The translations under genes and the position numbers were made by a program. From Pseudomonas sp. SID14000 (GTDB lineage Bacteria; Pseudomonadota; Gammaproteobacteria; Pseudomonadales; Pseudomonadaceae): a stretch of 64,000 bases of DNA. Below, one piece after another: positions 1 through 9,030 of this stretch; within the stretch, counting starts at the first letter, position 1; every line of letters begins with the position of its first letter. The notes beneath the pieces are model-generated. The model saw nothing but the letters and a program-made list of their open reading frames with translations. It searched no databases and was not told the DNA's origin. The stretch is taken from contig NZ_NFZQ01000009.1 in NCBI RefSeq assembly GCF_002165135.1, positions 1 to 64,000 on the forward strand, read 5' to 3'.

Positions 1-3000
1 TGGTGGCCAAGCTGACCGCGACGCCTTCGGTCACCGAAGGTGGCGAGATCACCTACACCATCACCCTGACCAACAAAGACGGTCTGCCGATCAACAACCA
101 CTCGGCCCTGACCTTCACGCTGAGCGATGGCAAGACCGTCATCACCGTACCGGCCAACGGCACGACTGGTGCGGTCACTGTGACTGCCCCGGACAACGTC
201 TACACCGGCACCAACGACCCTGTGGTCAAATCGATCGCCTCGGTCACTGGCGCTGATGTCGGCAAGTTCGAGCAGCTGACCCTGGACAAGACCCCGGTCA
301 GCACCACCGTCACTGACGAGCCTGGCTCGGGCGTTCCGGGTACAGGCAACCAGGGCGATGTCGCCACGGTCGGCATCACCGGCACCACGTCACTGACCGA
401 AGGCGAAACCGGCCACTACACGCTGACCTTGAGCAATGCGTCCAAGGCCGAGGTCACCATCACCCTCAGCTACAGCGGCACCGCCAAGAATGGCGAGGAC
501 TTCACCGGTATCACCACTGTGAAGATCCCGGCCAACAGCAACGGCACCACGTTCGATATCGCGACCATCGACGACAAGCTGGTCGAGGGTATCGAGAACT
601 TCACTGTGAAGATCGAAACCGCCGCCGGTGGCAGCTTCGAGAACCTGAAGGTCGACAGCAACAATGCCAGCGTGACCACAGCCATCCTCGACAACGACCA
701 TCTGCCGGTTTCGCCTGGCGGTGCGGTGTTTGGGGTGGAAGACACCGACTACGTGTTTGCCTGGAGTGATTTCAAAGTCACCGATGCCGACGGTAACAGC
801 GGCCTGTTCGTGACCATTACCTCGCTCCCGGCCACCGGCAGTCTGCAGTTCTTCAACGGTACTGCATGGGTGAATGTGGTCGCTGGCCAGGTGGTCAGCC
901 AGGCTGACATCACGGCCCAGAACCTGAAGTTCGTCCCGGCCCTCAACCAGTCGGGTGGGGACAGCTACGGTGGCAACGGCGTGGGTAACCAGCAGGCCGA
1001 CTACGCGCAGTTCAAGTTCAAGCCGAACGATGGCTCCAACCTGGGCAATGAAGTGACCATGAAGGTCGATATCAGTCCGGTTGCCGACAAGCCGACCCTG
1101 AGCTTCGGCAGCACTGAAATCGAGTCCAAAGGTCTGACCAAGGAAGTCTGGAACAGCCTCAAAGGCCTGGGTACTGACGGTGCTGGTATTACCGGTGAAA
1201 ACCTGAAGACGGTCTTTGCCAACTCCGGCAATGCCAACACCAGTAGCACCACCACCAACGTGCAGTCCGATGGCAGCGTCACCGCTGGCACCGGCTCGAA
1301 AACGTCGGGCCTGATCTACCTGGAAGCCGGCAAGACCTACACCTTCAGCGGGATTGCCGACGACAGCTTCGTGGTCACCATTGGTGGCAAGACCGTGGTC
1401 ACGGCCACCTGGGGTGCTGGTGGTGAGGTTTCGGGTACCTTTATCCCGAACACCAGTGGCTACTACCCGATCGAGGTCTACCACGCCAACCAGTCCGGCC
1501 CAGGCAGCTATGACCTGAACATCCAGGTAGGCTCGGGTGCTGTCACCGACCTGAGCAGTTCGAACATCAAGATGTATCAGAACGTGACCGCAATGGCCAA
1601 CGCCGGCCTGGGCGTGTCCGACTTGCACAATGTAAATGGCCAGAGCTATTACGACGGCTACAAACTCAATGAAGGGCCAGAAGGTGGTACGGTCAAACTG
1701 GTCGGTATTTCCACCGCCCTGACCGACACCGACGGTTCCGAAAGCCTGGGCGTGACCCTCAGCGGCATTCCGAAAGGTTCTGTTCTGAGCGATGGTGCAG
1801 GCCACACGGTGACGGTCGGCAGCACACCGGTGGATGTGACAGGCTGGAAACTCAGCGGCCTGACGCTGACCCCCCCTGCCTACTACAAAGGCTCGTTCGA
1901 CATCACTGTCACCTCGACCGCTACCGAAAGCCTGGGTGGTTCCGCCAGCACCGTCGGTAACATCCCGGTGACCGTATACCCCGCGACCTACAAGGCCAGC
2001 GTTGGTACCTCGGGCAACGACACGATGACCGGCGGCGAAGGCAACGACATCATCGTCGCCGACGTATCCGGGCTGAACGTGGTTCAGGGCAAGAACTACA
2101 ACATTGCCTTTATTGTCGATAGCTCGGGCAGTATGAGCGACAAGTCGATTTCGGACGCGAAGACGCAGCTGGCCTCGGTGTTCAATACGCTCAAAGCCAG
2201 CCTGGGCTCGGATACCTCGGGCACGGTCAACATCTTCCTGGTCGATTTCGATACCCAGGTCAAGCAGAACGTGGCGGTGAACCTTGCCGACCCGAATGCC
2301 TTGAGCAAGCTGCAGTCCGTGTTGAACTCCATGGCGAGTGGTGGCGGGACCAACTACGAAGACGTGTTCAAGGCAGCGGCCAACTTCTTCAAGAGCACCA
2401 TGGCCACCAGTAACACCAATGCGGAGAACCTGACCTACTTCATCACCGACGGCAAGCCGACCTATTACCAGAGCGGGGAGAATACCAACCCGCGGCTGTG
2501 GACCAATGGCAAGTACCTGGATGACGTGGTCAACGTCAACAACTACAAGCTTGGCGACACCTTCAGTACGTGGGCCGACTCGACTCACAAAGTCGAGATC
2601 AGCAGCAGTGGCACGGTCAAGGTTCTGACTTACAGCGAGAATAAGAAAGGTGAGTTGGTGCTTCAGTCCACCAGCACCGTCGGCACCCTGCATGCCCAGG
2701 GCGATGGCACCTACGAGTTCTCCAGCCTGGACGGTTCGGGCTATGGTGAGTATTGGAACTATCAGGAGTCGGCAGCAGGCACCACTGCAAGCTTCAGCTT
2801 GCTCGGTGGCACCAACGGCGTGAGTAAAGTGCAGGCCATTGGCTTGAATAGCGATGTCACGCTGAACGATCTGAAACCGTACGACTCCGCTGGCAAACCA
2901 CAAGCAGGCATTGATCCGTCGGATCTGGCCAAGGCGATTCTCGGTCATTCCGAGGCGACCTTGCCGGGCGCTGACAGCATCGATGGTGGTAACGGCAACG

Positions 3001-3665
3001 ACATCATCTTCGGTGACCTGATTACCCTCAACGGTGTCGTGAGTGAGGGCTACCAGGCGCTGCAGACGTACGTGGCGCAAAAGAGCGGTGTCGAAGCCAG
3101 TTCCATCACCACCAGCAATGTCCACCAGTACATTACCGAGCACTACACCGAGTTCGATATCTCCGGTGCCAACGACGGTAAAGACTTGCTGTCGGGCGGC
3201 AATGGCAACGACATCCTCTTCGGTCAAGGTGGCGATGACGTGCTTGATGGTGGCAAGGGTAACGACATCCTGCTGGGCGGTAGCGGCAAGGACACCCTGA
3301 TCGGTGGCCAGGGCCACGATACCCTGATTGGCGGCAGCGGTTCTGATACCTTCGTGTGGAAGGCTGGCGATACCGGCAATGACGTCATCAAGGACTTCAA
3401 CGTAGGCGAAAAAGACAAGATCGACTTGAGCGACCTGCTGCAGAACGAGAAGGGCAGCACCATCGATAACTACCTGAAACTCACCACGGTGGACGGTACG
3501 ACGACGCTGCAGGTCAGCAGCGAAGGCAAGCTCAATGCCGAAGGTGGCCTGGCCAACGCCGACGTGACCATCAAGCTGGAAGGGGTGAACTGGTCCAACA
3601 CCACGATCAACTCGTTGATCAGCGGTGCTGACCCGACCATCATCATCCACAACAAGGACAGCTGA
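1..3665 (+). CDS. lapA: LapA-like RTX surface adhesin, C-terminal part (5' end outside window)
   Basis: The reading frame is open from the first base, so this is the last ~1220 residues of a much larger protein. Order of parts, counted from base 3: a Calx-beta-like repeat (~120-230), a cadherin-like module (~243-360), a PA14-like beta-sandwich (~437-505), a von Willebrand A domain starting near 699 with MIDAS DSSGSMS, and RTX nonapeptides (GGxGxD) near 675-690, 990 and 1060-1115. A type I secretion C-terminus follows. Low cysteine content and Thr/Gly/Asp-rich composition fit a calcium-binding secreted adhesin. In P. putida LapA is exported by LapBCE, held at the outer membrane and released by LapG when c-di-GMP falls, and it starts biofilm formation. 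The secretion genes are not in the window. The lapA name rests on architecture and on the neighbouring gene order. Confidence 0.85.
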   Translation, partial: VAKLTATPSVTEGGEITYTITLTNKDGLPINNHSALTFTLSDGKTVITVPANGTTGAVTVTAPDNVYTGTNDPVVKSIASVTGADVGKFEQLTLDKTPVSTTVTDEPGSGVPGTGNQGDVATVGITGTTSLTEGETGHYTLTLSNASKAEVTITLSYSGTAKNGEDFTGITTVKIPANSNGTTFDIATIDDKLVEGIENFTVKIETAAGGSFENLKVDSNNASVTTAILDNDHLPVSPGGAVFGVEDTDYVFAWSDFKVTDADGNSGLFVTITSLPATGSLQFFNGTAWVNVVAGQVVSQADITAQNLKFVPALNQSGGDSYGGNGVGNQQADYAQFKFKPNDGSNLGNEVTMKVDISPVADKPTLSFGSTEIESKGLTKEVWNSLKGLGTDGAGITGENLKTVFANSGNANTSSTTTNVQSDGSVTAGTGSKTSGLIYLEAGKTYTFSGIADDSFVVTIGGKTVVTATWGAGGEVSGTFIPNTSGYYPIEVYHANQSGPGSYDLNIQVGSGAVTDLSSSNIKMYQNVTAMANAGLGVSDLHNVNGQSYYDGYKLNEGPEGGTVKLVGISTALTDTDGSESLGVTLSGIPKGSVLSDGAGHTVTVGSTPVDVTGWKLSGLTLTPPAYYKGSFDITVTSTATESLGGSASTVGNIPVTVYPATYKASVGTSGNDTMTGGEGNDIIVADVSGLNVVQGKNYNIAFIVDSSGSMSDKSISDAKTQLASVFNTLKASLGSDTSGTVNIFLVDFDTQVKQNVAVNLADPNALSKLQSVLNSMASGGGTNYEDVFKAAANFFKSTMATSNTNAENLTYFITDGKPTYYQSGENTNPRLWTNGKYLDDVVNVNNYKLGDTFSTWADSTHKVEISSSGTVKVLTYSENKKGELVLQSTSTVGTLHAQGDGTYEFSSLDGSGYGEYWNYQESAAGTTASFSLLGGTNGVSKVQAIGLNSDVTLNDLKPYDSAGKPQAGIDPSDLAKAILGHSEATLPGADSIDGGNGNDIIFGDLITLNGVVSEGYQALQTYVAQKSGVEASSITTSNVHQYITEHYTEFDISGANDGKDLLSGGNGNDILFGQGGDDVLDGGKGNDILLGGSGKDTLIGGQGHDTLIGGSGSDTFVWKAGDTGNDVIKDFNVGEKDKIDLSDLLQNEKGSTIDNYLKLTTVDGTTTLQVSSEGKLNAEGGLANADVTIKLEGVNWSNTTINSLISGADPTIIIHNKDS

Positions 3666-3681
3666 TTGCTGATGCGCTAGC

Positions 3682-3786
3682 GGGCTGCTCTGCAGCCCGA
3701 TCGCCGGCAAGCCGGCTCCCACAGGTACTGTGCAGCTCCTGAGCGTTGTGCGGTACCTGTGGGAGCTTGCTTTCCGGCAATTGGCC
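3682..3786. repeat. Intergenic palindromic repeat pair after lapA
   Basis: A perfect 7-bp hairpin (GGGCTGC/GCAGCCC, 3682-3698) is followed by inverted arms ending in CTCCCACAGGTAC and GGTACCTGTGGGAG. It is a degenerate member of the REP-like repeats found throughout this window and may also end lapA transcription. Confidence 0.6.
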
Positions 3787-3916
3787 TCTGAGCGGCCACG
3801 GCTCTTTCCTGACATCCTGCGACAGCGCATACTCTGGCGCCGGCCCTGCGTGCCGGGCGATCTTTGCCTATGCTGCTGTCTACTATCAAAGGACTAACGT
3901 GACGAGGGACACCGCC

Positions 3917-4258
3917 ATGTTCTACGTGCAACGCGATGCCGCCGGCCAGTTGCGGCGGGTAGAAGCGGCCGCTTTCGACCAGTTCACCGAAATGCTTCCC
4001 GCCGACCATGCCGATATCCAGGAATGGTTTGCCGATGACGTCGTGGAAAACAGCCTCAACCAGCTCAAGCAAAGCGACCTGGACATGATCCGCGTGCTCG
4101 AGGACCTGATCGACGTGCTGACCGCCAAGGGTGTTTTCAATATCACTGATCTGCCCGCTGGCGCGCAGGCCAAGCTGCTTAACCGCTCCAAGGCGCGCAA
4201 GGCGCTCAGCAGCCTGAACAACCTCATCGATGAAGAAGAGCAGGGCGGGCTGATCTGA
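3917..4258 (+). CDS. Small conserved Pseudomonas protein of unknown function
   Basis: A 113-residue acidic protein starting MFYVQRDAAGQL and ending in an Asp/Glu-rich tail. The start at 3917 has GAGGGA seven bases upstream. An in-frame GTG at 3899, with AAAGGA five bases upstream, would add six residues and is a real alternative. The middle (NSLNQLKQSDLDMIRVLEDL) is predicted helical. There is no signal peptide, membrane segment or recognisable catalytic motif. Similar short proteins occur next to lapA in P. putida-type genomes and are sometimes labelled tryptophan synthase beta-like, but nothing here supports an enzymatic role. It is monocistronic, with 200 bp before the dioxygenase gene. 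Confidence 0.75.
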   Translation: MFYVQRDAAGQLRRVEAAAFDQFTEMLPADHADIQEWFADDVVENSLNQLKQSDLDMIRVLEDLIDVLTAKGVFNITDLPAGAQAKLLNRSKARKALSSLNNLIDEEEQGGLI

Positions 4259-4287
4259 TTGCGCAACGTGCCCTGACAGTAGTGCTA

Positions 4288-4340
4288 TGGTTATTCGTTA
4301 ACGGTATTTAAAATATAGCTCTTATGACTTTATAGTCACT
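4288..4340. promoter_or_regulatory. A/T-rich presumed promoter region of the dioxygenase/ABC operon
   Basis: This tract is strikingly A/T-rich for the genome and contains the small inverted repeat TGACT-TTAT-AGTCA (4325-4338). It lies about 120-170 bp before the TauD-family gene. Sulfonate-use operons in pseudomonads are usually switched on by CysB during sulfate limitation, and CysB sites are long and A/T-rich. That link is inference. A small hairpin (CACGGG/CCCGTG, 4390-4406) also lies in this gap. Confidence 0.3.
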
Positions 4341-4458
4341 TCCACTGCGTACCCGTCGACCAATCGATGCGCCGCACGACTTGAACCCACACGGGAAATC
4401 CCCGTGCGTTTCTGATCGTTGCGCGCCATTGAAGTCGCGCACTGCGTGGGAGTGAAAA

Positions 4459-5358
4459 ATGTCAGCCGCCTCGAACGCCTTGTCGATCATCGACAGCGCC
4501 CAGCCGCAATGCTTCGAAATCCGCCCATTCTCCGGTGCCGTAGGCGCCGAGATCATCGGCCTGGACCTGGCCAGACCAGTCAACGCCGAGGATTTCGCCC
4601 GTATCCATCGCGCCCACCTCGACTACCATGTGCTGGTGTTCCGCGCCCAGCGCATCAGCCCCGACCAGCAGATCGCCTTCAGCCGCCGCTTCGGCCCGCT
4701 GCAGATCCATGTGCTCAAGCAGTTCCTGCTCGCCGGCCACCCCGAGATCCTGATCGTTTCCAATATCATCGAAAACGGCCAGAACATCGGCCTGGGTGAT
4801 GCCGGCAAGTTCTGGCACTCGGACCTGTCCTACAAGGAACTGCCCAGCCTTGGCTCGATGCTGCATGCCCAGGAACTGCCCAGCGAGGGCGGCGATACCC
4901 TGTTTGCCGACATGCACAAAGCCTGGGACGCCGTACCCGCGGCCCTGCGCAACGTGGTCGAGGGCCGCAGCGCTGCTCACTCCTACACCGCCCGTTACGC
5001 CGAGACCAAGTTCGCAGGCAACTGGCGCCCCACCCTGACTGCCGAACAGCTGGCTCAGGTACAGGAAGTCATTCACCCGGTGGTCCGTACCCACCCGGAA
5101 AACGGCCGCAAGGCGCTGTTCGTCAGCGAAGGCTTCACCACTCGCATCGTCGGCCTGCCGGACGACGAAAGCCGCGACGTGCTGCAACAGCTGTATGCCC
5201 TGAGCGTGCTGGAACAGAACATCTACCGCCACCAGTGGCAGCCCCACGATCTGGTGTTCTGGGACAACCGCTCATTGATACACCTGGCCACCGGCTGCCC
5301 AGTGCACCTGCGGCGCAAGCTGTACCGCACCACCATCCAGGGCGATGCCCCGTTCTGA
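4459..5358 (+). CDS. TauD/TfdA-family Fe(II)/2-oxoglutarate dioxygenase
   Basis: A 299-residue cytoplasmic protein of normal TauD length. The iron-binding triad is visible as H120-x-D122 (in FWHSDLSYKE) and H275 (in DNRSLIH). R290 in KLYRTTIQGD is the likely 2-oxoglutarate ligand. The family hydroxylates the carbon next to sulfur, so that sulfonates or sulfate esters release sulfite or sulfate. The start has GGGAG upstream. The binding protein of an ABC transporter begins 18 bp downstream, so uptake and desulfurisation are probably co-transcribed. The substrate cannot be read from sequence. It differs clearly from the second TauD protein at the right edge of the window, so it is less likely to be taurine-specific. 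Confidence 0.9.
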   Translation: MSAASNALSIIDSAQPQCFEIRPFSGAVGAEIIGLDLARPVNAEDFARIHRAHLDYHVLVFRAQRISPDQQIAFSRRFGPLQIHVLKQFLLAGHPEILIVSNIIENGQNIGLGDAGKFWHSDLSYKELPSLGSMLHAQELPSEGGDTLFADMHKAWDAVPAALRNVVEGRSAAHSYTARYAETKFAGNWRPTLTAEQLAQVQEVIHPVVRTHPENGRKALFVSEGFTTRIVGLPDDESRDVLQQLYALSVLEQNIYRHQWQPHDLVFWDNRSLIHLATGCPVHLRRKLYRTTIQGDAPF

Positions 5359-5376
5359 CGACTGAGGAAACCCATC

Positions 5377-6396
5377 ATGCGTAAATCCATCAGCCGCCTG
5401 GCGGCAAGCATCGGCCTGGGTGCAAGCCTGGTCGTCGGCAGCCTGTCAGCCCCCGCCACGGCGCAAGCAGAAGGCAAGATCCGCATCGCCGAGCAGTTCG
5501 GCATCGTCTACCTGCTGCTGAACGTAGTGCGTGACCAGCATCTGATCGAAAAACATGGCAAGGAGCAGGGCATCGACATCGAAGTCGATTGGGCCCAGCT
5601 GTCAGGTGGTTCAGCCATCAATGACGCGCTGTTGTCCGGTTCGGTGGACATCGCCGGTGCCGGTGTCGGCCCGTTGCTCACGGTGTGGGACCGCACCAAG
5701 GGCCGACAGAACGTCAAGGCCGTGGCTTCGCTGGGCAACTTCCCGTATTACCTGGTCAGTAGCAATCCCAATGTGAAGACCATTGCCGACATCTCCGACA
5801 AGGACCGCATCGCCGTACCGGCGGTAGGCGTTTCGGTGCAGTCGCGCTTCCTGCAGTACGCCGCCGCCCAGCAGTGGGGCGACAAGGAATACAACCGCCT
5901 CGACAAATACACCCTGGCCGTGCCACATCCGGATGCCACAGCCGCGCTGCTGGCCGGCGGCACCGAACTCAACGGGCACTTCTCCAACCCGCCGTTCCAG
6001 GACCAGGTGCTGGCCAACAAGAACGTGCACGTGGTGCTGAACAGCTACGACCTGCTCGGCCCCAACTCGCCGACCTTGCTGTTCGCCACCGAGAAATTCC
6101 GCAAGGACAACCCCAAGACTTACAAGGCCTTCGTCGATGCGCTGGCCGAAGCTGCGGACTTCGCCCAGAAGGACAAGGCGGCCGCCGCCGATACATACAT
6201 CCGCGTGACCAAGGCCAAGATCGACCTCGACACGCTGATCAAGCTGATCGACAACCCGCAGTACGAGTTCACCGTCACGCCCAAGAACACCTACAAGCTG
6301 GCCGACTTCCTCTATCGGGTAGGCGCCATCAAGCACAAGCCGGAATCGTGGAAGGACTACTTCTTCCAGGATGAACGCCCGCTGCAGGGGAGCTGA
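5377..6396 (+). CDS. SsuA/TauA-type periplasmic substrate-binding protein
   Basis: A 339-residue protein with a classic Sec signal: MRKSI, then a hydrophobic stretch ending PATAQAEG, with predicted cleavage near residue 32. The mature part begins KIRIAEQFG, the usual opening of the nitrate/sulfonate/taurine (NMT1-like) binding family. TGAGGA precedes the ATG. It sits between the dioxygenase and the ATPase gene, six bases before the latter, as the recognition component of this importer. The ligand is probably an organosulfur compound, judged from the neighbouring dioxygenase. Aliphatic sulfonate, sulfate ester or another small anion cannot be distinguished here. Confidence 0.9.
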   Translation: MRKSISRLAASIGLGASLVVGSLSAPATAQAEGKIRIAEQFGIVYLLLNVVRDQHLIEKHGKEQGIDIEVDWAQLSGGSAINDALLSGSVDIAGAGVGPLLTVWDRTKGRQNVKAVASLGNFPYYLVSSNPNVKTIADISDKDRIAVPAVGVSVQSRFLQYAAAQQWGDKEYNRLDKYTLAVPHPDATAALLAGGTELNGHFSNPPFQDQVLANKNVHVVLNSYDLLGPNSPTLLFATEKFRKDNPKTYKAFVDALAEAADFAQKDKAAAADTYIRVTKAKIDLDTLIKLIDNPQYEFTVTPKNTYKLADFLYRVGAIKHKPESWKDYFFQDERPLQGS

Positions 6397-6402
6397 CCGA
6401 TC

Positions 6403-7266
6403 ATGACCGCCCCATTGCCAGGCCACACGGCCAGCAACCTGAGCCGTGTCGCCACGCCGCCCTTGCTCAAGGTGGATAACCTCAGCCTCGAATACCGCAC
6501 CGCGCAACGCGTGGTGCGGGCCACCCACCAGGTCAGCTTCGAAGTCGACCGTGCCGACCGTTTCGTGCTGCTCGGCCCCTCTGGCTGCGGCAAGTCCACC
6601 TTGCTCAAGGCCGTGGCCGGGTTCATCTCGCCCCAGGCAGGGCAGATTCTGCTGCAGGGCCAGCTGGTAAGCGGCCCTGGCCCCGATCGCATCGTGGTGT
6701 TCCAGGAGTTCGACCAGCTGCCGCCGTGGAAGACGGTGAAGCAGAACGTCATGTTCCCGCTGCTGGTTTCGGGCCAGCTGAAACGCGCTGAGGCCGAGGA
6801 ACGGGCGCTGCACTACCTGGAAAAAGTCGGCCTGGCCGCTTTCGCCGATGCCTACCCGCACACCCTCTCGGGCGGTATGAAGGCGCGCGTGGCGATTGCC
6901 CGGGCCTTGGCCACGCAGCCGAAGATCCTACTGATGGATGAACCGTTCGCGGCACTCGACGCCCTGACCCGGCGCAAGATGCAGGAAGAATTGCTGCTGC
7001 TGTGGGATGAGGTGCGTTTTACCCTGCTGTTCGTTACTCACTCCATCGAAGAAGCACTGGTTGTCGGCAACCGCATCCTGCTGCTGTCGCCCCACCCGGG
7101 GCGGGTGCGTGCCGAAGTGCACAGCCACCAGTATGACCTGGGCAGCCTGGGTGGCAGCGACTTCCAGGCCAGTGCCCGACGCATCCATCGTTTGCTGTTC
7201 GATGAGGCGGATGCCCCCGAACAGCCCGACGATATTGGTTTCAACGATATCCGCATCGCCTACTGA
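6403..7266 (+). CDS. ABC transporter ATP-binding protein, sulfonate/nitrate (SsuB/TauB) type
   Basis: 287 residues. Walker A GPSGCGKST is at 58-66, the signature LSGGM at 155-159, and Walker B ending LLMDEPF near 177-182, followed by an H-loop in FVTHSIEEA. The protein energises import through the permease encoded next. About 20 extra residues precede the first beta strand and there is a longer C-terminal tail than in SsuB, common in this subfamily. It lies between the binding protein and permease genes with short spacers, so the three form a complete importer. Confidence 0.93.
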   Translation: MTAPLPGHTASNLSRVATPPLLKVDNLSLEYRTAQRVVRATHQVSFEVDRADRFVLLGPSGCGKSTLLKAVAGFISPQAGQILLQGQLVSGPGPDRIVVFQEFDQLPPWKTVKQNVMFPLLVSGQLKRAEAEERALHYLEKVGLAAFADAYPHTLSGGMKARVAIARALATQPKILLMDEPFAALDALTRRKMQEELLLLWDEVRFTLLFVTHSIEEALVVGNRILLLSPHPGRVRAEVHSHQYDLGSLGGSDFQASARRIHRLLFDEADAPEQPDDIGFNDIRIAY

Positions 7267-7280
7267 CAGGAGCTTCAGCC

Positions 7281-8144
7281 ATGACCACTACACCTGTACG
7301 CCAGGAATACGAGGTGCAACTGGAGCCGCTGTTCAGTGTGCCTGTGGAACGCAACCTGCCGTTGGCTCAGCGCCTGTGGCAGCACGGCTGGCTGCGCAAG
7401 GCGGTCATCCTGCTGGTGATCGCCGTGCTGTGGGAGTCCATCGCCCTCTACCAGGGCAACGACCTGCTGCTGCCGACTTTCCTGCAGACGGCCACGGCGC
7501 TGTGGGACGGCCTGGTCAGCGGTGAGTTGCCGGCCAAGGTTGGCGTGTCGCTGGTGATCCTGCTCAAGGGTTACATGCTGGGGATCATCCTGGCGTTCGG
7601 TCTCACCAGCTTGGCGGTGTCGACCCAGCTTGGGCGCGATCTGCTGGGCACGCTGACCTCGATGTTGAACCCATTGCCGGCGATTGCCCTGTTGCCACTG
7701 GCCTTGCTGTGGTTCGGGCTGGGCGACAACAGCCTGATCTTCGTGCTGGTGCACTCGGTGCTGTGGGCGCTGGCGCTGAATACCTATGCCGGCTTCCTCG
7801 GGGTGTCCGAGACCCTGCGCATGGCTGGTCGCAACTATGGCCTGAAAGGGCTGCGGCTGGTGTTGCACATCCTGGTACCGGCGGCCCTGCCGTCGATCCT
7901 GTCGGGGTTGAAGATTGGCTGGGCGTTCGCCTGGCGCACCCTGATCGCTGCCGAGCTGGTGTTCGGTGCCAGCAGCGGCAAGGGAGGGCTGGGGTGGTAC
8001 ATCTTCCAGAACCGCAACGAGCTGTATACCGACAAGGTGTTTGCCGGGTTGGCGGTGGTGATCCTGATCGGCTTGCTGGTGGAAGGGTTGGTGTTCAATA
8101 CCCTGGAGCGGCTGACGGTGCGGCGCTGGGGGATGCAGCGCTAG
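7281..8144 (+). CDS. ABC transporter permease, sulfonate/nitrate (SsuC/TauC) type
   Basis: A 287-residue inner-membrane protein with about six hydrophobic segments. The start has AGGAG at the expected distance. The EAA-type loop that contacts the ATPase is visible in the stretch around GVSETLRMAGRNYGLKGLR. The N-terminal ~35 residues are hydrophilic and cytoplasmic. It is the last gene of the four-gene unit (dioxygenase, binding protein, ATPase, permease). A paired REP repeat just downstream probably ends or stabilises the transcript. Confidence 0.92.
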   Translation: MTTTPVRQEYEVQLEPLFSVPVERNLPLAQRLWQHGWLRKAVILLVIAVLWESIALYQGNDLLLPTFLQTATALWDGLVSGELPAKVGVSLVILLKGYMLGIILAFGLTSLAVSTQLGRDLLGTLTSMLNPLPAIALLPLALLWFGLGDNSLIFVLVHSVLWALALNTYAGFLGVSETLRMAGRNYGLKGLRLVLHILVPAALPSILSGLKIGWAFAWRTLIAAELVFGASSGKGGLGWYIFQNRNELYTDKVFAGLAVVILIGLLVEGLVFNTLERLTVRRWGMQR

Positions 8145-8158
8145 CAGGTAAACCTGTA

Positions 8159-8255
8159 CCGGCCTCTTCGCGGGTAAACCCGCACACAGGATTTTCATCG
8201 GCCTTCAGGGTGGTGCAGCACCTTGTGGGAGCGGGTTTACCCGCGAAGAGGCCGG
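8159..8255. repeat. REP pair, family I
   Basis: Inverted arms GGCCTCTTCGCGGGTAAACC and GGTTTACCCGCGAAGAGGCC flank a ~30-bp unique centre between the permease stop and the convergent HTH gene. Each arm is itself a hairpin. Confidence 0.85.
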
Positions 8256-8261
8256 TAAAGG

Positions 8262-8822
8262 CTATAAATTCAGATACTGCGCCGCCGCATTGCTCAGGAT
8301 CCTGCCAATCTCTTCCCGTAAGCCGGCAGGCTGCTCCACCACCACCCCATCCCCATGGCTCAACAGCCACCAGCGCAATGGCCAGCCATCACTTACCGTG
8401 GCCCGCAACCGATGCCCGTGCTCCAGCGCCGTCAGTTGCATGTCACTGCTCAGCGGCGCAAGCCGCAACTGCCGCGCCAGCGCATCGCTGATCCGCGCCA
8501 CCAACTCCACCCCCTCACCCCGAGCCGGTTGCAACGCATCGCCGCGCAGGTGCGTCAGCAAGTCGAAATTTCCGCGCAACTCACCCACGGCGCTCGCCGA
8601 CCAGTGCCAGCCAAACGGGATGCTTTTGTCATTGCGCTCCAGCGGAAATATCAGCGACAGCTCATTGAGGTCGCGCTCGACAGTGCGTTTGCTGACAGTG
8701 AAGCCTACGTCACGCAGGCGCCAGACCAGCTCGGCGCTGGTAATGCCTGGGGAACGGCTGGGCAGCTGGCGCAGCAGCGCCCACTGACGGCTGAGGGTGG
8801 CGCGAGTGGTGGCGAACGGCAA
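8262..8822 (-). CDS. Predicted HTH (DeoR/WYL-like) transcriptional regulator
   Basis: About 186 residues from a TTG at 8822 with AAGGA about nine bases upstream. In-frame upstream starts (ATG at 8879 or beyond) are possible but give an unlikely Arg/Pro-rich N-terminus. The N-terminal half contains a winged-helix pattern (GITSAELVWRLRDVGF, then SKRTVERDLNELS) like the DNA-binding part of WYL/DeoR regulators. The C-terminal half resembles a short WYL-type sensing region but lacks a clear W-Y-L triplet. It is convergent with the ABC permease and divergent from the Sel1 gene. Its target is unknown. The upstream operon and the divergent gene are both candidates. Confidence 0.65.
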   Translation of the reverse strand: MPFATTRATLSRQWALLRQLPSRSPGITSAELVWRLRDVGFTVSKRTVERDLNELSLIFPLERNDKSIPFGWHWSASAVGELRGNFDLLTHLRGDALQPARGEGVELVARISDALARQLRLAPLSSDMQLTALEHGHRLRATVSDGWPLRWWLLSHGDGVVVEQPAGLREEIGRILSNAAAQYLNL

Positions 8823-9030
8823 AAGATAACGTCCTTGTCTAGGCTTGCCGCAATAGGATGGCGGCAGGCGGGGTGGCATGGCAATTGGCCACAGCCTGCT
8901 CAGATCAAGGAAGTCGCATTTGGTTGCCTGGTGCCGAATCGTTCGCGACAGGTTTTGACGTGACGTCACGCAGAATCACGCCTCATCACAGCCGAAGGTT
9001 GGGGCTGTGCGTCGTTCAATGAGGATGAAC

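Noticed and set aside
390..3830. A 1146-codon open frame on the minus strand across lapA
   Set aside because: It mirrors the codon bias of lapA. The translation has no domain pattern and the plus strand has clear Calx-beta, vWA and RTX modules.
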